Shown one piece after another: positions 35,901 through 44,540 of a DNA stretch of 64,000 nucleotides. The DNA is from Zarea fungicola (taxonomy: Eukaryota; Ascomycota; Sordariomycetes; Hypocreales; Cordycipitaceae): NCBI GenBank assembly GCA_900169235.1, contig FWCC01000046.1, positions 124,001-188,000 on the forward strand, given 5' to 3'. The translations under genes and the position numbers were made by a program. The first letter of the stretch is position 1. Each line of letters begins with the position of its first letter. Under the pieces are notes generated by a model, which was not told where the DNA came from, searched no databases, and was given only the letters and a program-made list of their open reading frames with translations.

Positions 35901-36701
35901 CTCGTTCCCTGGTCGTCGTTTTATGTTGTTTGTTTGTGGCGTTGGATATATGTGACGTCGATGATATTTGTACCCCGTAAATACATCAGGCTGAAAGGTG
36001 GAGGACCTGCTGAGAGACCAAATGGTGGGACTGTATTGCCTGACGAGTATTCATAACTGTCAAGACAATTGGCCATAGCGACGGCCGCGACAAACGTTAC
36101 TGTTCACCACGATGCAGACCAACATGATCTATATAATGGAATAAGCCTGAGCAGTGCAATAGCAGTGGAGGAATAGGGTACCACAAGAAGACCGCTTTAA
36201 TTTGTAAATCTTGTGATCATACAACGGGAAGCGAGAACATCCATGCCGGCACTGGCTCAGGTTATCTGGCCATCTTTCTTTAGAACTCCACCCAGCGTGA
36301 TCAGCCGCGCGCAAAGATAACCAGCGTGTTCAAGCCTTTGTAACACCGCTCATGCATTGTGACGTGACTGAGTGAAATGCATGTACTGACTAGGCTGGGT
36401 AATTAAGCGCAGGCGATAACTCAGCAGAAGTCATCTTTCGACATTTGGCTGCGGGAAGCAAGTTGTGTCATCTCAGCTCCGTATAAAGACGATGCCGTCA
36501 AATTGCTCCGAAACCGTCGGGACTGATGATCTGCGTGCCAAGTTTCAGGATGCGCAGTTGGGGACCGCTGCCATGCTGCAGTAGGAGCCTGCTTCGATGC
36601 AGAAAGATCCGGCAAGCCAGAGTATCCTGTCAGTGAAGATATTTGATTCAGTCACGTATGCAAATGAAGCATGAAGCACTCCATAGACAAGATGCAGATT
36701 C
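26977..36701. other. Gene-poor region of about 9.7 kb upstream of the Zn2Cys6 regulator
   Basis: No recognisable gene, transposon or RNA. Visible elements are a purine/GC-rich stretch just upstream of the regulator (about 27000-28600), a CAGCTGG tandem run near 29620-29640, and several ACTCCGTA/TACGGAGT palindromes (near 28800, 30983, 34370 and 35082). There is also a purine tract (about 31498-31555) and a GCC-repeat patch (about 35543-35573). The longest open frame is 230 codons (33795-34487) with no domain. It may be a long regulatory upstream region and leader of the regulator, or it may contain unannotated noncoding transcripts. Confidence 0.6.
30983..31000. repeat. Perfect 18-nt palindrome GTACGGAGTACTCCGTAC
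   Basis: The sequence equals its reverse complement. Related ACTCCGTA/TACGGAGT pieces occur at 3840, 5713, 28800-28813, 34370-34381 (CTCCGTACGGAG), 34392-34400, 35082-35089 and 56317. All of them are intergenic except the copy at 3840, which lies in an intron. They look like copies of a short dispersed motif. Confidence 0.6.
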
Positions 36702-37511
36702 TCAGTGCACTGCTGATTTCTTGCCAACTTTGCGCCTCTTGGGCAACCTCACTTGCGTCGTCGCCGTCATTCCTTCCAACGGGCCAACTGCATCAACAAG
36801 ACTCTGTTTGTTTCGGCGCTGCGGGAATGTGGACGCCCCTTCTAGCTCTACACCCTCGGTGAAAACCATGTCACCTTTCTTGCCCAAAACATCGCGACCG
36901 GCCTCCTCGAGGAGGATACCAAACGCCAGCAGCGCTGTCTCGTCCATACTCCCCTCGTCAAGGTTGTGGCTCTGGAGTGCGACGTTGCCGCGCTGCTGCA
37001 TACGCCCGTAGAACTGGCCGGCGTATCCATGTACGGCTTTCAGCAGCTCACTTTCTGGGAGGATGCCTTGCCCACCGTGCGGGAGGTCCCTCTCATTTGC
37101 AAAGTACACATCGTGCTCAGCATAGCGTTGCGGCGCGTCCTTGCGGCGGAAGAGCACCTCCTCGGGTCCGTACTTGGTTTCGTGCAGTGAGTACTTGGTC
37201 TCTGGTTGCTTTTTAACTTGCTCATCTGCTGCACTAGCGCCTTTGTGGTGAGAGAGTCGGCCTATATGCATCCCAAGTTAGATAACAAACGACGCTGAGT
37301 CGGGCTTTGGTTGGAGAGCTGAGTGAGGGGGTGATTTACCAGCGACGGCGTCATACACAGTAGCAACACGGCGCCTGCTGCGATTTATTTCGGCTCGATG
37401 TAACTGATCTAGCGTGTCGATGCCATGGATTTGACTTGAGGTCTCAACATCGGTGGCGTCACTGAGTGCAGGTGTGTGCGGCCTCCCCGGCATTTCCTCA
37501 TCTGATTTCAT
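36702..37511 (-). CDS. RRN10: RRN10-like subunit of RNA polymerase I upstream activating factor
   Basis: Exons are 37511..37340 and 37261..36702 with a 78-nt GT-AG intron, giving 243 aa. The middle of the protein has the UAF_Rrn10-type pattern: an ILPESELLKAVHGYAGQFY helix followed by DETALLAFGILLEEAGRDVLG, resembling the conserved DET.L..LG.L.E segment of yeast Rrn10. In yeast, Rrn10 is a small UAF subunit that stimulates rRNA transcription in the nucleolus. This protein is longer than the 145-aa yeast one because of an N-terminal extension and a basic C-terminus (LPKRRKVGKK, a likely nuclear signal). Assignment rests on the motif only. The start lies 285 bp from the divergent CSA gene. Confidence 0.7.
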
Positions 37512-37796
37512 TATTTCCAGTTGGCGGGAACAATGTTAACTGTATGTCGAAATAGATGAAAGATAGATGGCTATCTGTTTTATTTCATTTCCCCCCCTCG
37601 AGACTGAAGCGATGTGTTTAGTGCAGGTTGAAAAATTGGAAGTGAAGCACCCTTTTGGGGAAAGACCCACCCACTGTATCAAGACTGTCACAGGCATTCA
37701 CCAAGCATCACATCGTTAACTCAACATCTTTCATCCCACAGCCGCTTCAGACAAAATTAATCATCGACGGCCGTCGCTGTCGTAAATCTCAAATGA
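37512..37796. promoter_or_regulatory. Compact bidirectional promoter, RRN10-like and CSA genes
   Basis: Only 285 bp separate the two divergent start codons, so both core promoters must lie here or overlap the genes. A pyrimidine tract lies at about 37576-37603. I see no clear TATA box. Confidence 0.6.
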
Positions 37797-37822
37797 ATGC
37801 AGACCCGTCTCCTCGCGCGTGA
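37793..37822 (+). other. Overlapping uORF at the CSA start
   Basis: An ATG at 37793 begins a 9-codon frame ending in TGA at 37820-37822. It overlaps the main ATG at 37797 out of frame. If the mRNA includes both ATGs, ribosomes starting at the first would miss the CSA start, so it could dampen translation. Confidence 0.5.
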
Positions 37823-39281
37823 GACGGGCGATCTCAGGCCGCAGGATTTCGTCCGCAGCTTCGCCAGCGACCTCATCACAACCTTTGCACCCGCGCCGCA
37901 GCATCGCTTCAATGGCGAGATTCTTGCCCAGCAGCCACAGCAGCAGCCAAGCGGCAGCAACCGGCCGTCGTCCGTCGTCGAGGACAGGCCACACAACATG
38001 CGCGCCCATGGAGCCGGCGTCAGCGCCCTTGACGTTGAAAAGTTTGACGGGCGCATCATGATTTCGGGCGGCGCCGATGGTTCCATCAAGATCTGGGACC
38101 TCGAGAGTGCGCCCAGCCCGCACACGCTGCACACGTTCAAGCCGGCTATTTCGATTGCCCGCTCCACGCAGGAGGCACGCAGTGGAGGGAACAGGGGCCA
38201 CAGCCATGGTGTCACACATCTTGGCTTTTTCCCCTTTGACGCTGGTGCGTTCCTCTCCAGCTCGTTTGACAAGACACTGAAGTTGTGGTCGACGGACCGA
38301 GCTACACTGTCGGCCGAATTCATGCTAAACGCCACCATTTACTCGCACGCAACGAGTCCCGTGGCAGACCATTTGCTCGTGGCCTGTGCCACCCAGCACT
38401 CCAACGTGCGACTGGTCGATCTCAAATCCGGCGCCGCGGTGCAAGCTCTCGTGGCTCATGGCGGGCCAGTGCTAAGCACGGCGTGGAGCCCACGGCACGA
38501 ATATATCCTCGCCAGTGGGCATGCTGATGGCAAAGTGCGGATATGGGATATCCGTCGGGCCGGTGGCGCTGTTGCGCAGCTCGACCAGGAAGACTCACTC
38601 GGCATTGTACATCGGTTCAGCCTTGCGGCAGCCAACGGCGCCGATTGGAGCCGCCAGCCGCATTTTCGTGCCGCGTCACAAGCGCACGATGAGGCAGTCA
38701 ATTGCATCAAGTGGACGGATGACGGGCACTACATCGTCACTGCGGGCCTAGACCGCAAAATTCGGGTATGGGATGCCGATACAGGCGCAAACACTCTCGC
38801 CAGCTTCGGGTCGCTGATCCAGAACCAGCATGCCAAGACAGCGAGCATGTTGTTGTCGCCAGCTGGGATGTGCACCATGGGCGACGTGGTCGTCTGGGCG
38901 AATGACCAGGAGATGCTGCTGCTCAACATGCACGACGGCACCGTCATCACAAGGTTGCGCAGCCCCGGTGTGACGAACCCCGTTGGCCCGCGCAGTGCCG
39001 AGATTGGCAGAAACAGAATCACGACCATGGCGTGGCGCGGGGCTGGAGGAAGCAGCTGCCGCGCGCTGGGTCCGGTCATGGGCGGTGCGCAGTCGCTCGG
39101 GACAATATACAGTGCGCACTTGGATGGGCATATACGTGCCTGGATGGTGACGCTTCCTGGGCCAGATGATGTGGACGATATCGAGGAGGTGGATAAGAAT
39201 GAAGAGGTTCGCGCACGTAAGCGCAAGGCGGTAGACAATGCGTACAGAAGTCTGATGGGGAAGAATATTACATTTACTTGA
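37797..39281 (+). CDS. ERCC8: CSA/ERCC8-like WD40 protein (transcription-coupled repair)
   Basis: Intronless, 494 aa. CSA is the substrate-recognition WD40 subunit of a CUL4-DDB1 ubiquitin ligase that acts when RNA polymerase II stalls at DNA lesions; yeast Rad28 and fission-yeast Ckn1 are relatives. Sequence signs are the N-terminus LLARETGDL..QDF, the blade DGRIMISGGADGSIKIWDLE, and the CSA-typical run GAFLSSSFDKTLKLWSTD with ATIYSHATSP, LVDLKSG and WSPRHEYILASGHADGKVRIWDIRRA. About seven WD blades span residues 70-470. A Gln-rich insert at about residues 45-52 and a basic C-terminus (RARKRKA) are local features. Convergent with ATG5. Confidence 0.9.
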   Translation: MQTRLLARETGDLRPQDFVRSFASDLITTFAPAPQHRFNGEILAQQPQQQPSGSNRPSSVVEDRPHNMRAHGAGVSALDVEKFDGRIMISGGADGSIKIWDLESAPSPHTLHTFKPAISIARSTQEARSGGNRGHSHGVTHLGFFPFDAGAFLSSSFDKTLKLWSTDRATLSAEFMLNATIYSHATSPVADHLLVACATQHSNVRLVDLKSGAAVQALVAHGGPVLSTAWSPRHEYILASGHADGKVRIWDIRRAGGAVAQLDQEDSLGIVHRFSLAAANGADWSRQPHFRAASQAHDEAVNCIKWTDDGHYIVTAGLDRKIRVWDADTGANTLASFGSLIQNQHAKTASMLLSPAGMCTMGDVVVWANDQEMLLLNMHDGTVITRLRSPGVTNPVGPRSAEIGRNRITTMAWRGAGGSSCRALGPVMGGAQSLGTIYSAHLDGHIRAWMVTLPGPDDVDDIEEVDKNEEVRARKRKAVDNAYRSLMGKNITFT

Positions 39282-39469
39282 ATGACACCTTGTAATATTG
39301 GTATTCTAAACGTAGTTCTTTATATCTGCCCTTGCAAAAATGTAATAAATGTGATAAATGTATGACTGACTAGAAACTGGCACCGTCCCGCTTATATACG
39401 CCTCTACTCTAGTAATAATGAGACATAAAGCAATATATGTGTATTCCAGAAAAACACAGAAGGAAGAAA

Positions 39470-40469
39470 TCATAAAACAACAACCACAAAACTCAACCAT
39501 CCATCGGGATATGCTGCCTCCCTCATGAGCTCCGCCAGCGGCGCATCGAACGGTACAGCTACGCCGTGCAGCGTGACATTGGCCATGACGGGATCTCTGC
39601 TGCTCGGAAACAGCATCGGCATCATTTCTTTGAGGGCCTGGCCGAGTAGCCTTGGCCGCCTGTCCTGACTCAGCGGCTGCACGAGCGACTGTATAATTTT
39701 GAAAGCACCTGCACCGGTTGAGGCGTCGCTGCTGTCGCCGCCGCCCTGGCGATCCACGGCTGACGTCGGCCCTCCTTCTCCTCTGCCAACGTTGTGGTCG
39801 CTACCGGCAGAGTGTGGTGGTGCGAGCGGCAGGTAGATGCGGATAGGGATATGCTTAAGTGTGGTTGGCGCGTTTAGCAGGCGGTTATTGATGCGCGAAA
39901 AGGCAGCATAGTCATTGTCTATAACGGCGTGCCAGAGCTGCGTGGTGTCTTCCTTGGACATTTTCATGATTTGATTGGCGTTGCCGTTGCGGATAAAGTC
40001 GGCCTAGTGGTTGAAGTGTTAACGGATCTAAACGGATCATTCGCAGGCATATATCTCAATTTTAAGAATTTCTTTTTTTAACAAAAAATTCTGCTTGTTT
40101 GCAGGCGTCCATTGTCAAGCCTTTTACCGTTGGGAAGGGGCAGAGAGAGTTTCTTGTTACCTCTTTAGCAGCGTTGAGAAAGGTATCGGAAATGTCCCAG
40201 CTCACGCCGTCATTCACTACTAGCCGCCAAGGCAGCGACGGCTGGTACAGGTCGACCAACAGACCAACGGCAAGGTTTCGCAGGAGCACATTTTCAAAGT
40301 GGAAGCTCGAACAAGGCGTGTTGAAAAATGCGGACAGGCGTGGCAGGAGCAGCGCCAGGTAGCTGAAGCGCGGAATGCTGGTGATGAACGGTGTGTTGGG
40401 CGCTGCGGGGTGTGTGATGTGGAGGGGTATCCTGGCGTCCCAGAGGGCCTGGGCGATGGGAGCTGACAT
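39470..40469 (-). CDS. ATG5: Autophagy protein Atg5
   Basis: Exons are 40469..40161 and 40003..39470, separated by a 157-nt intron, giving 280 aa. Atg5 is conjugated to Atg12 and, with Atg16, acts as the E3-like factor for Atg8 lipidation on the phagophore. The N-terminus MSAPIAQALWDARIPLHITH and the segment FLN-AAKEADFIRNG, which spans the intron, are typical. Lys117 in QIMKMSKED is the likely Atg12 acceptor. The C-terminal ubiquitin-like half ends YPDGWLSFVVVVL. The start is the first in-frame ATG. The frame stays open 80 codons upstream, but only from a TTG, so that part is taken as leader. A Gly/Ser/Asp-rich insert at about residues 167-190 is a lineage feature. Confidence 0.95.
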
Positions 40470-41172
40470 TATGATTCTTGCATTCTGCCGTGCTGCTTCG
40501 TCGGAAGAGACCGTGCCGTTGGTGGTCAGAATGCAGCTACCAGGTTTTGTGGAAGCGTTGATTGAGGAGAGCGAGATTGAGCTGTACGTGGGATATTGGG
40601 CATGCTTGAGGCAGAAGCATTGCTTCTCATGGTGGGGCTGAGCTGCAACACCAAGAGACAGCCCAGAAGTTGACAACAAGCCTAGAGATAAAATTAATAT
40701 GACTTTCAATAAATTTACAGATTGGTTCCACTTTTTGCTTTATAAAAGAATATAGCTTTGTTAATTTTTACAGTCACTGTGTAAATGGCAAGTTGTTTTA
40801 AACCAGCAAACTTGTATTCATTAAACATAAGAGATGTAAGAGATATCATTAGATAACACTCAAGGTAGCTCAAGTAAAATAAAAAACCCAAAATAAAATA
40901 TAATCGCTATTTTCCACATATCAAAGAATCCCTTTACAGGCCAGAGTGCGACTCGCGGTGAGTGGTGCTGTGGCGGCGCTCACGGTCGTGAGTAGCATCG
41001 TCGTGAGCAATAGTGGGTGGGCCAATATGCTTCTGCATGACAGATGGGGGAACCTGTGCGGCATCTGTGGGATCTTTCCCGAGACTTTATATCCATCTGT
41101 CAGCATTGCTTTCTTCTTTTCTTCGGTTTTTATCGTTGTTTCAAGCCATGATTTAGACTCACAAACACTTAT
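40470..41172. other. Intergenic region upstream of ATG5
   Basis: ATG5 promoter and 3' flank of the DPR-repeat gene. AT-rich at about 40730-40920. Short open frames show no family features. Confidence 0.5.
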
Positions 41173-42330
41173 CTAGGAGCGGGCGTACGTCTTGTTGCCA
41201 CCGACAGTCTTGCTGCCGTCGAGGTCGCTGTCGACACGGGGATCAGCCTTGTTCATCATGTCTGATGAGTGAGGACCGGCAGTGTTGGGGGCAGGGCCAG
41301 GACCGCTGTGGGTGTTTCCGTGAGTGCCAGTAACGCCAGTTGTTCCATGAGTGCCAGTAACGCCAGTGGTGCCGTGAGTACCAGTAATACCAGTGGTTCC
41401 GTGCGTACCATGTGTACCCTGCGTTCCAGTGAGACCAGTCGTGTCATGAACACCGTGAGTGCCACTAACACCAGTGTTGCCGTGGGTACCGTGAGAAATA
41501 CCGTGGGTGCCGTGAGCGTGGCTGTGCGTACCAGTGCTGCCAATGTTACCGCCAGTAACACCGGCGCCAGTCGTACCGGTCGTGGTGTTGAAGCCGGATC
41601 CGGTCGTACCGGTCGTGCCAGTCAAGCCCGAGTTGGAGCCGACAGTGTCAGTCAAGCCGGAGCTGTGGCCGGTGGTGTTGTACTGCTGTCCATGGACGGC
41701 ATGGCTGCCAGTGACACCTCCAGTGGTACCGGCAGCGGCAGAGCTGCGGGTGTTGTAGCCGGTAGTGCCGCGGCCATCCATGTCTGAGTCGACACGAGGA
41801 TCAGCCTTATTAGCCAGATTAGAGGAGTGAGGTCCAGCCGTGTTGGTGGCAGGTCCGGGACCGCTGGTTCCAAAAGCGCCGGTGCGGTTGTGGCTGTCCA
41901 TATCGGAATCGACACGAGGATCTGTCTTGTTGGCCAGGTTGGAAGAGTGAGGACCAGCCGTGTTGGTGGCAGGTCCAGGGCCGCTGCTGATGCCGCCACC
42001 GACTCGGTTGCGGTTGTCCATGTCGGAGTCGACACGGGGGTCGGCCTTGTTGGCCACGTCGGAGGAGTGAGGGCCGGCAGTGTGGGAAGCAGGTCCGGTA
42101 GCGTAGTTATCGCTGGAAGTGTAGGCTGGGTTGCCAGTGGTTCCTGGGTTCAGGCCAGAAGTGGTGGTGTTTTGGTGGCCAGCATGCACACGGGGCTCAT
42201 TCACGTTGGAACCATGCGTATGAGTGCCTGTGGTGTGATGGGCGGTGCCATGGGTGGTGCCATGAGTGGTATCGTGCTTATCCTTGTCAGAGTGCAGAGC
42301 CTCCTTTACCTTGTTGACGATGGAAGACAT
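41173..42330 (-). CDS. DPR-motif dehydrin-like (LEA-like) stress protein
   Basis: Intronless, 385 aa, very hydrophilic, and rich in Gly, Thr, His and Asn, with almost no bulky hydrophobics. Four copies of a DPR unit, TAGPHSS(D/N)...NK(A/T)DPRVDSD(M/L)D, occur. The first three are spaced exactly 40 residues apart (DPR at 97, 137 and 177) and the fourth is at the C-terminus. Between them lies a long Gly/Thr/His region (GTHGTTGVTGTHG-type repeats, about residues 210-340). Aspergillus DprA-C proteins with this motif are dehydrin-like and protect against oxidative, osmotic, acid or freezing stress. No signal peptide is seen, so it is probably cytosolic or peroxisome-associated. A TATAAA lies about 150 bp upstream. 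Confidence 0.88.
   Translation of the reverse strand: MSSIVNKVKEALHSDKDKHDTTHGTTHGTAHHTTGTHTHGSNVNEPRVHAGHQNTTTSGLNPGTTGNPAYTSSDNYATGPASHTAGPHSSDVANKADPRVDSDMDNRNRVGGGISSGPGPATNTAGPHSSNLANKTDPRVDSDMDSHNRTGAFGTSGPGPATNTAGPHSSNLANKADPRVDSDMDGRGTTGYNTRSSAAAGTTGGVTGSHAVHGQQYNTTGHSSGLTDTVGSNSGLTGTTGTTGSGFNTTTGTTGAGVTGGNIGSTGTHSHAHGTHGISHGTHGNTGVSGTHGVHDTTGLTGTQGTHGTHGTTGITGTHGTTGVTGTHGTTGVTGTHGNTHSGPGPAPNTAGPHSSDMMNKADPRVDSDLDGSKTVGGNKTYARS
41770..42100. repeat. 120-bp tandem coding repeat in the DPR gene
   Basis: Three successive units of about 120 bp encode the 40-residue DPR repeat. The second and third units are nearly identical at the protein level, suggesting recent duplication or gene conversion. 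Boundaries are approximate. Confidence 0.75.
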
Positions 42331-43960
42331 GATGAATTGTGTAAAAGGCGATGTTGCTTTGTGGAGTTACAGATGGGAAAGTTTGAGTGGGGATAATTTG
42401 TTGTATGCTTTTTGTGTGAAGTTAATTAAGTTGGTGATGATAAGAAGACAAGTCGAGATCTGAGGCTGACAGATGGCTTCCTTTATAGATAATTAACGAT
42501 GCACAACATGAAGTCATTAGTAGCCTCCTTGGTACACAGTGTCCGGTATCAAGGGAGTCGGAAAGCTAACCCGTCTCAGAAACCATAATTGACGGGTCCA
42601 TCTGGCCAGGGATAATCACCAAAAGCACATCGTTTGTCGTCATAGATGTTGAACGACCATTGGCCTTTTGCAGCCACATCTCGTGTCTCAATGACTGCAG
42701 GCGCAGCGGAGTATCAGGTTGTAAACTGGCGCCGTCATTCTGACGTTGGGCTAGGAGGTAAAGATGCCAAGATGATCGAGCCATCCAAGTGACAGCCTAA
42801 AGGCTAACCTATTTTCCTGGCCACCGTTTGGCCAAACGGTTTCAATCCAGGTGGGGATCCGACGCTGGTTGGCTGGATTCCCACAATCTCCAGACGCTTC
42901 CGCTTCCAAGCCCCAGAGATGATTATGAGGCGGTGTCATTGGTGGGCAAGTGGGGTGAAGTAATGTAGAGGTGAGAAGTAAAAAATAAAAAAAGGGTCTG
43001 GTACTGAAGATGACGCAAAACATACGCAGAGGTGAATCGGCCTTTGCCTGAAGATCATTGACTTTTAGCTGTGGCTGTGGTGGCGTCACCACTTTTCGAA
43101 ACCCGCATCCCGCCTTGGTTATTGAGTTATGCAACCATGCCCCAGTAGCAAAGGCCCAGACCACATACTGATACGTTGAGGTTGTCGATCTGATTGTGTA
43201 ATTTTCTGTGTTGTGGCACATGTGGCTCAGTCGCCTGCAACTTTCTTGCGCTGTAGTGACGGTGTCTGCGTTATAGATCGACGTTGCTTCCTTGGCATGG
43301 GTGGTCGGCTAGCCGACGTCCTGCCTGTTGAAGCATTATTTGGCATGACTGTTTCTTGAATCTCGATCGCAGAACTTCTCCAGTGTTTCAGTTAACTTTG
43401 CTGGAACTTGGCATGGAAAGAAGCCTCTTGCAAGCCGTTTCCTGACACTATTAGTGCCTTGGGCTTCAGCACGACATCGGCTTTAAAAATAGGTACCGAG
43501 TCGGGTCTAGATTCCGTATCCACTGCATGTCTTAAAAATGATTGCGTACGCATCTAATGTTGGCAACAATGCAACGGATGAGGGTCTTGGCGGCCTCTGT
43601 TAATTGCGCAGCATCATGACTATCCGCTAGCCTTATAATTTTTAATATAGCACATCCTACGAGTTGAAAAGGAGGTCTTTGAATGAAATTGAAGTATATA
43701 AATTATTTTCCAGAAATTTCAAAGCGTGCTATTATCCGTTCCTCATGACTTGTATAGCAACCCATTAAGCGGCGTAAAGGATTGTCACATCGTTGTGGTA
43801 TCATCAATCTAATTGCTCATCAAATAGTAAACCATGCTCATAACTTGGAAGTTAAAATCTTCCATCCCTCTGGCGCATAATGTGCAACATGTTTTTTTTT
43901 TGCTTTTTTGGGCGGGGGGGATCCTTGGTGAAGGCATTACACTGCCAGCCTTCTGTGCCC
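42331..43960. other. Intergenic region, 1.6 kb
   Basis: Upstream region of the DPR-repeat gene and 3' flank of the MARVEL gene. AT-rich at about 43630-43720. No gene recognised; the 156-codon minus-strand open frame at 42751-43221 shows no features. Confidence 0.5.
42482..42487 (-). promoter_or_regulatory. TATA box of the DPR-repeat gene
   Basis: TATAAA on the minus strand, about 152 bp upstream of the start codon. TATA promoters are common for stress-inducible genes. Assigned by motif and position. Confidence 0.45.
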
Positions 43961-44540
43961 TTAGACGACGCTGCGGCGGCCACCACGGCGATACCAGCGG
44001 CGGCTGTGGACGACTTCGGCACGGCGGGCAGTATGTTCGCGGCTTCGAGTCCAGAAGAGTCCAATGAGAGCGGAAGCGAGGAAGAGAATGGCGCATAGGA
44101 AAGAAAAAGCAATTGTAGCCTTGAACTTGCCACACTGGTCGCCATGGACGGGGTGGACATTGCTCCAATTGAAAACTGCACCGCAGCTGCTTCCGACGAG
44201 CTAAAAGAGAAGATTCATGTTAGCTACATAATAAGAGAAAGATATTATCGGTCAAAGCTTTCGGACGTACATTAACAAGAACACCAAACGAAACCCAAAA
44301 CAAAATACTAATAATGAGATCGATTGGCCAGTTGGTAAAGGTATACGAGAATGGAATAAGCCAAATCAAGGCAAAGAAGATTCCAAGAGCAGCAGCAACC
44401 TCAGTGAGAATGAAGCGCCACTGTTCGCCTCCCGTGCCTTTGTTATGGCGAAGATACTCGCCATTGACACCGGCGACGATGGCAGAGAAGACGAGCTCTG
44501 CACCACGGAGGACCAAGCTGACTAGACGGTCGATGGCCAT
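43961..44540 (-). CDS. MARVEL-domain membrane protein
   Basis: Exons are 44540..44271 and 44200..43961 with a 70-nt intron (GTACGT...TTTTAG), giving 169 aa. Four hydrophobic segments match the MARVEL layout. TM1 is in LVLRGAELVFSAIVAGV, TM2 in FILTEVAAALGIFFALIWLI, TM3 in WPIDLIISILFWVSFGVLVN, and TM4 in FKATIAFSFLCAILFLASALIGLFW. The extracellular loop between TM3 and TM4 holds CGAVFNW...DQCGKFKA, as in many fungal members. The C-terminus is Arg-rich (TRSREHTARRAEV...RRWYRRGGRR). The family is linked to membrane apposition and eisosome-like sites (Nce102-type), but the exact role here is unknown. Confidence 0.9.

Noticed and set aside
40470..40709. In-frame N-terminal extension of Atg5 with a signal-peptide-like start
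   Set aside because: The frame opens only from a TTG. The first ATG gives the normal Atg5 N-terminus.
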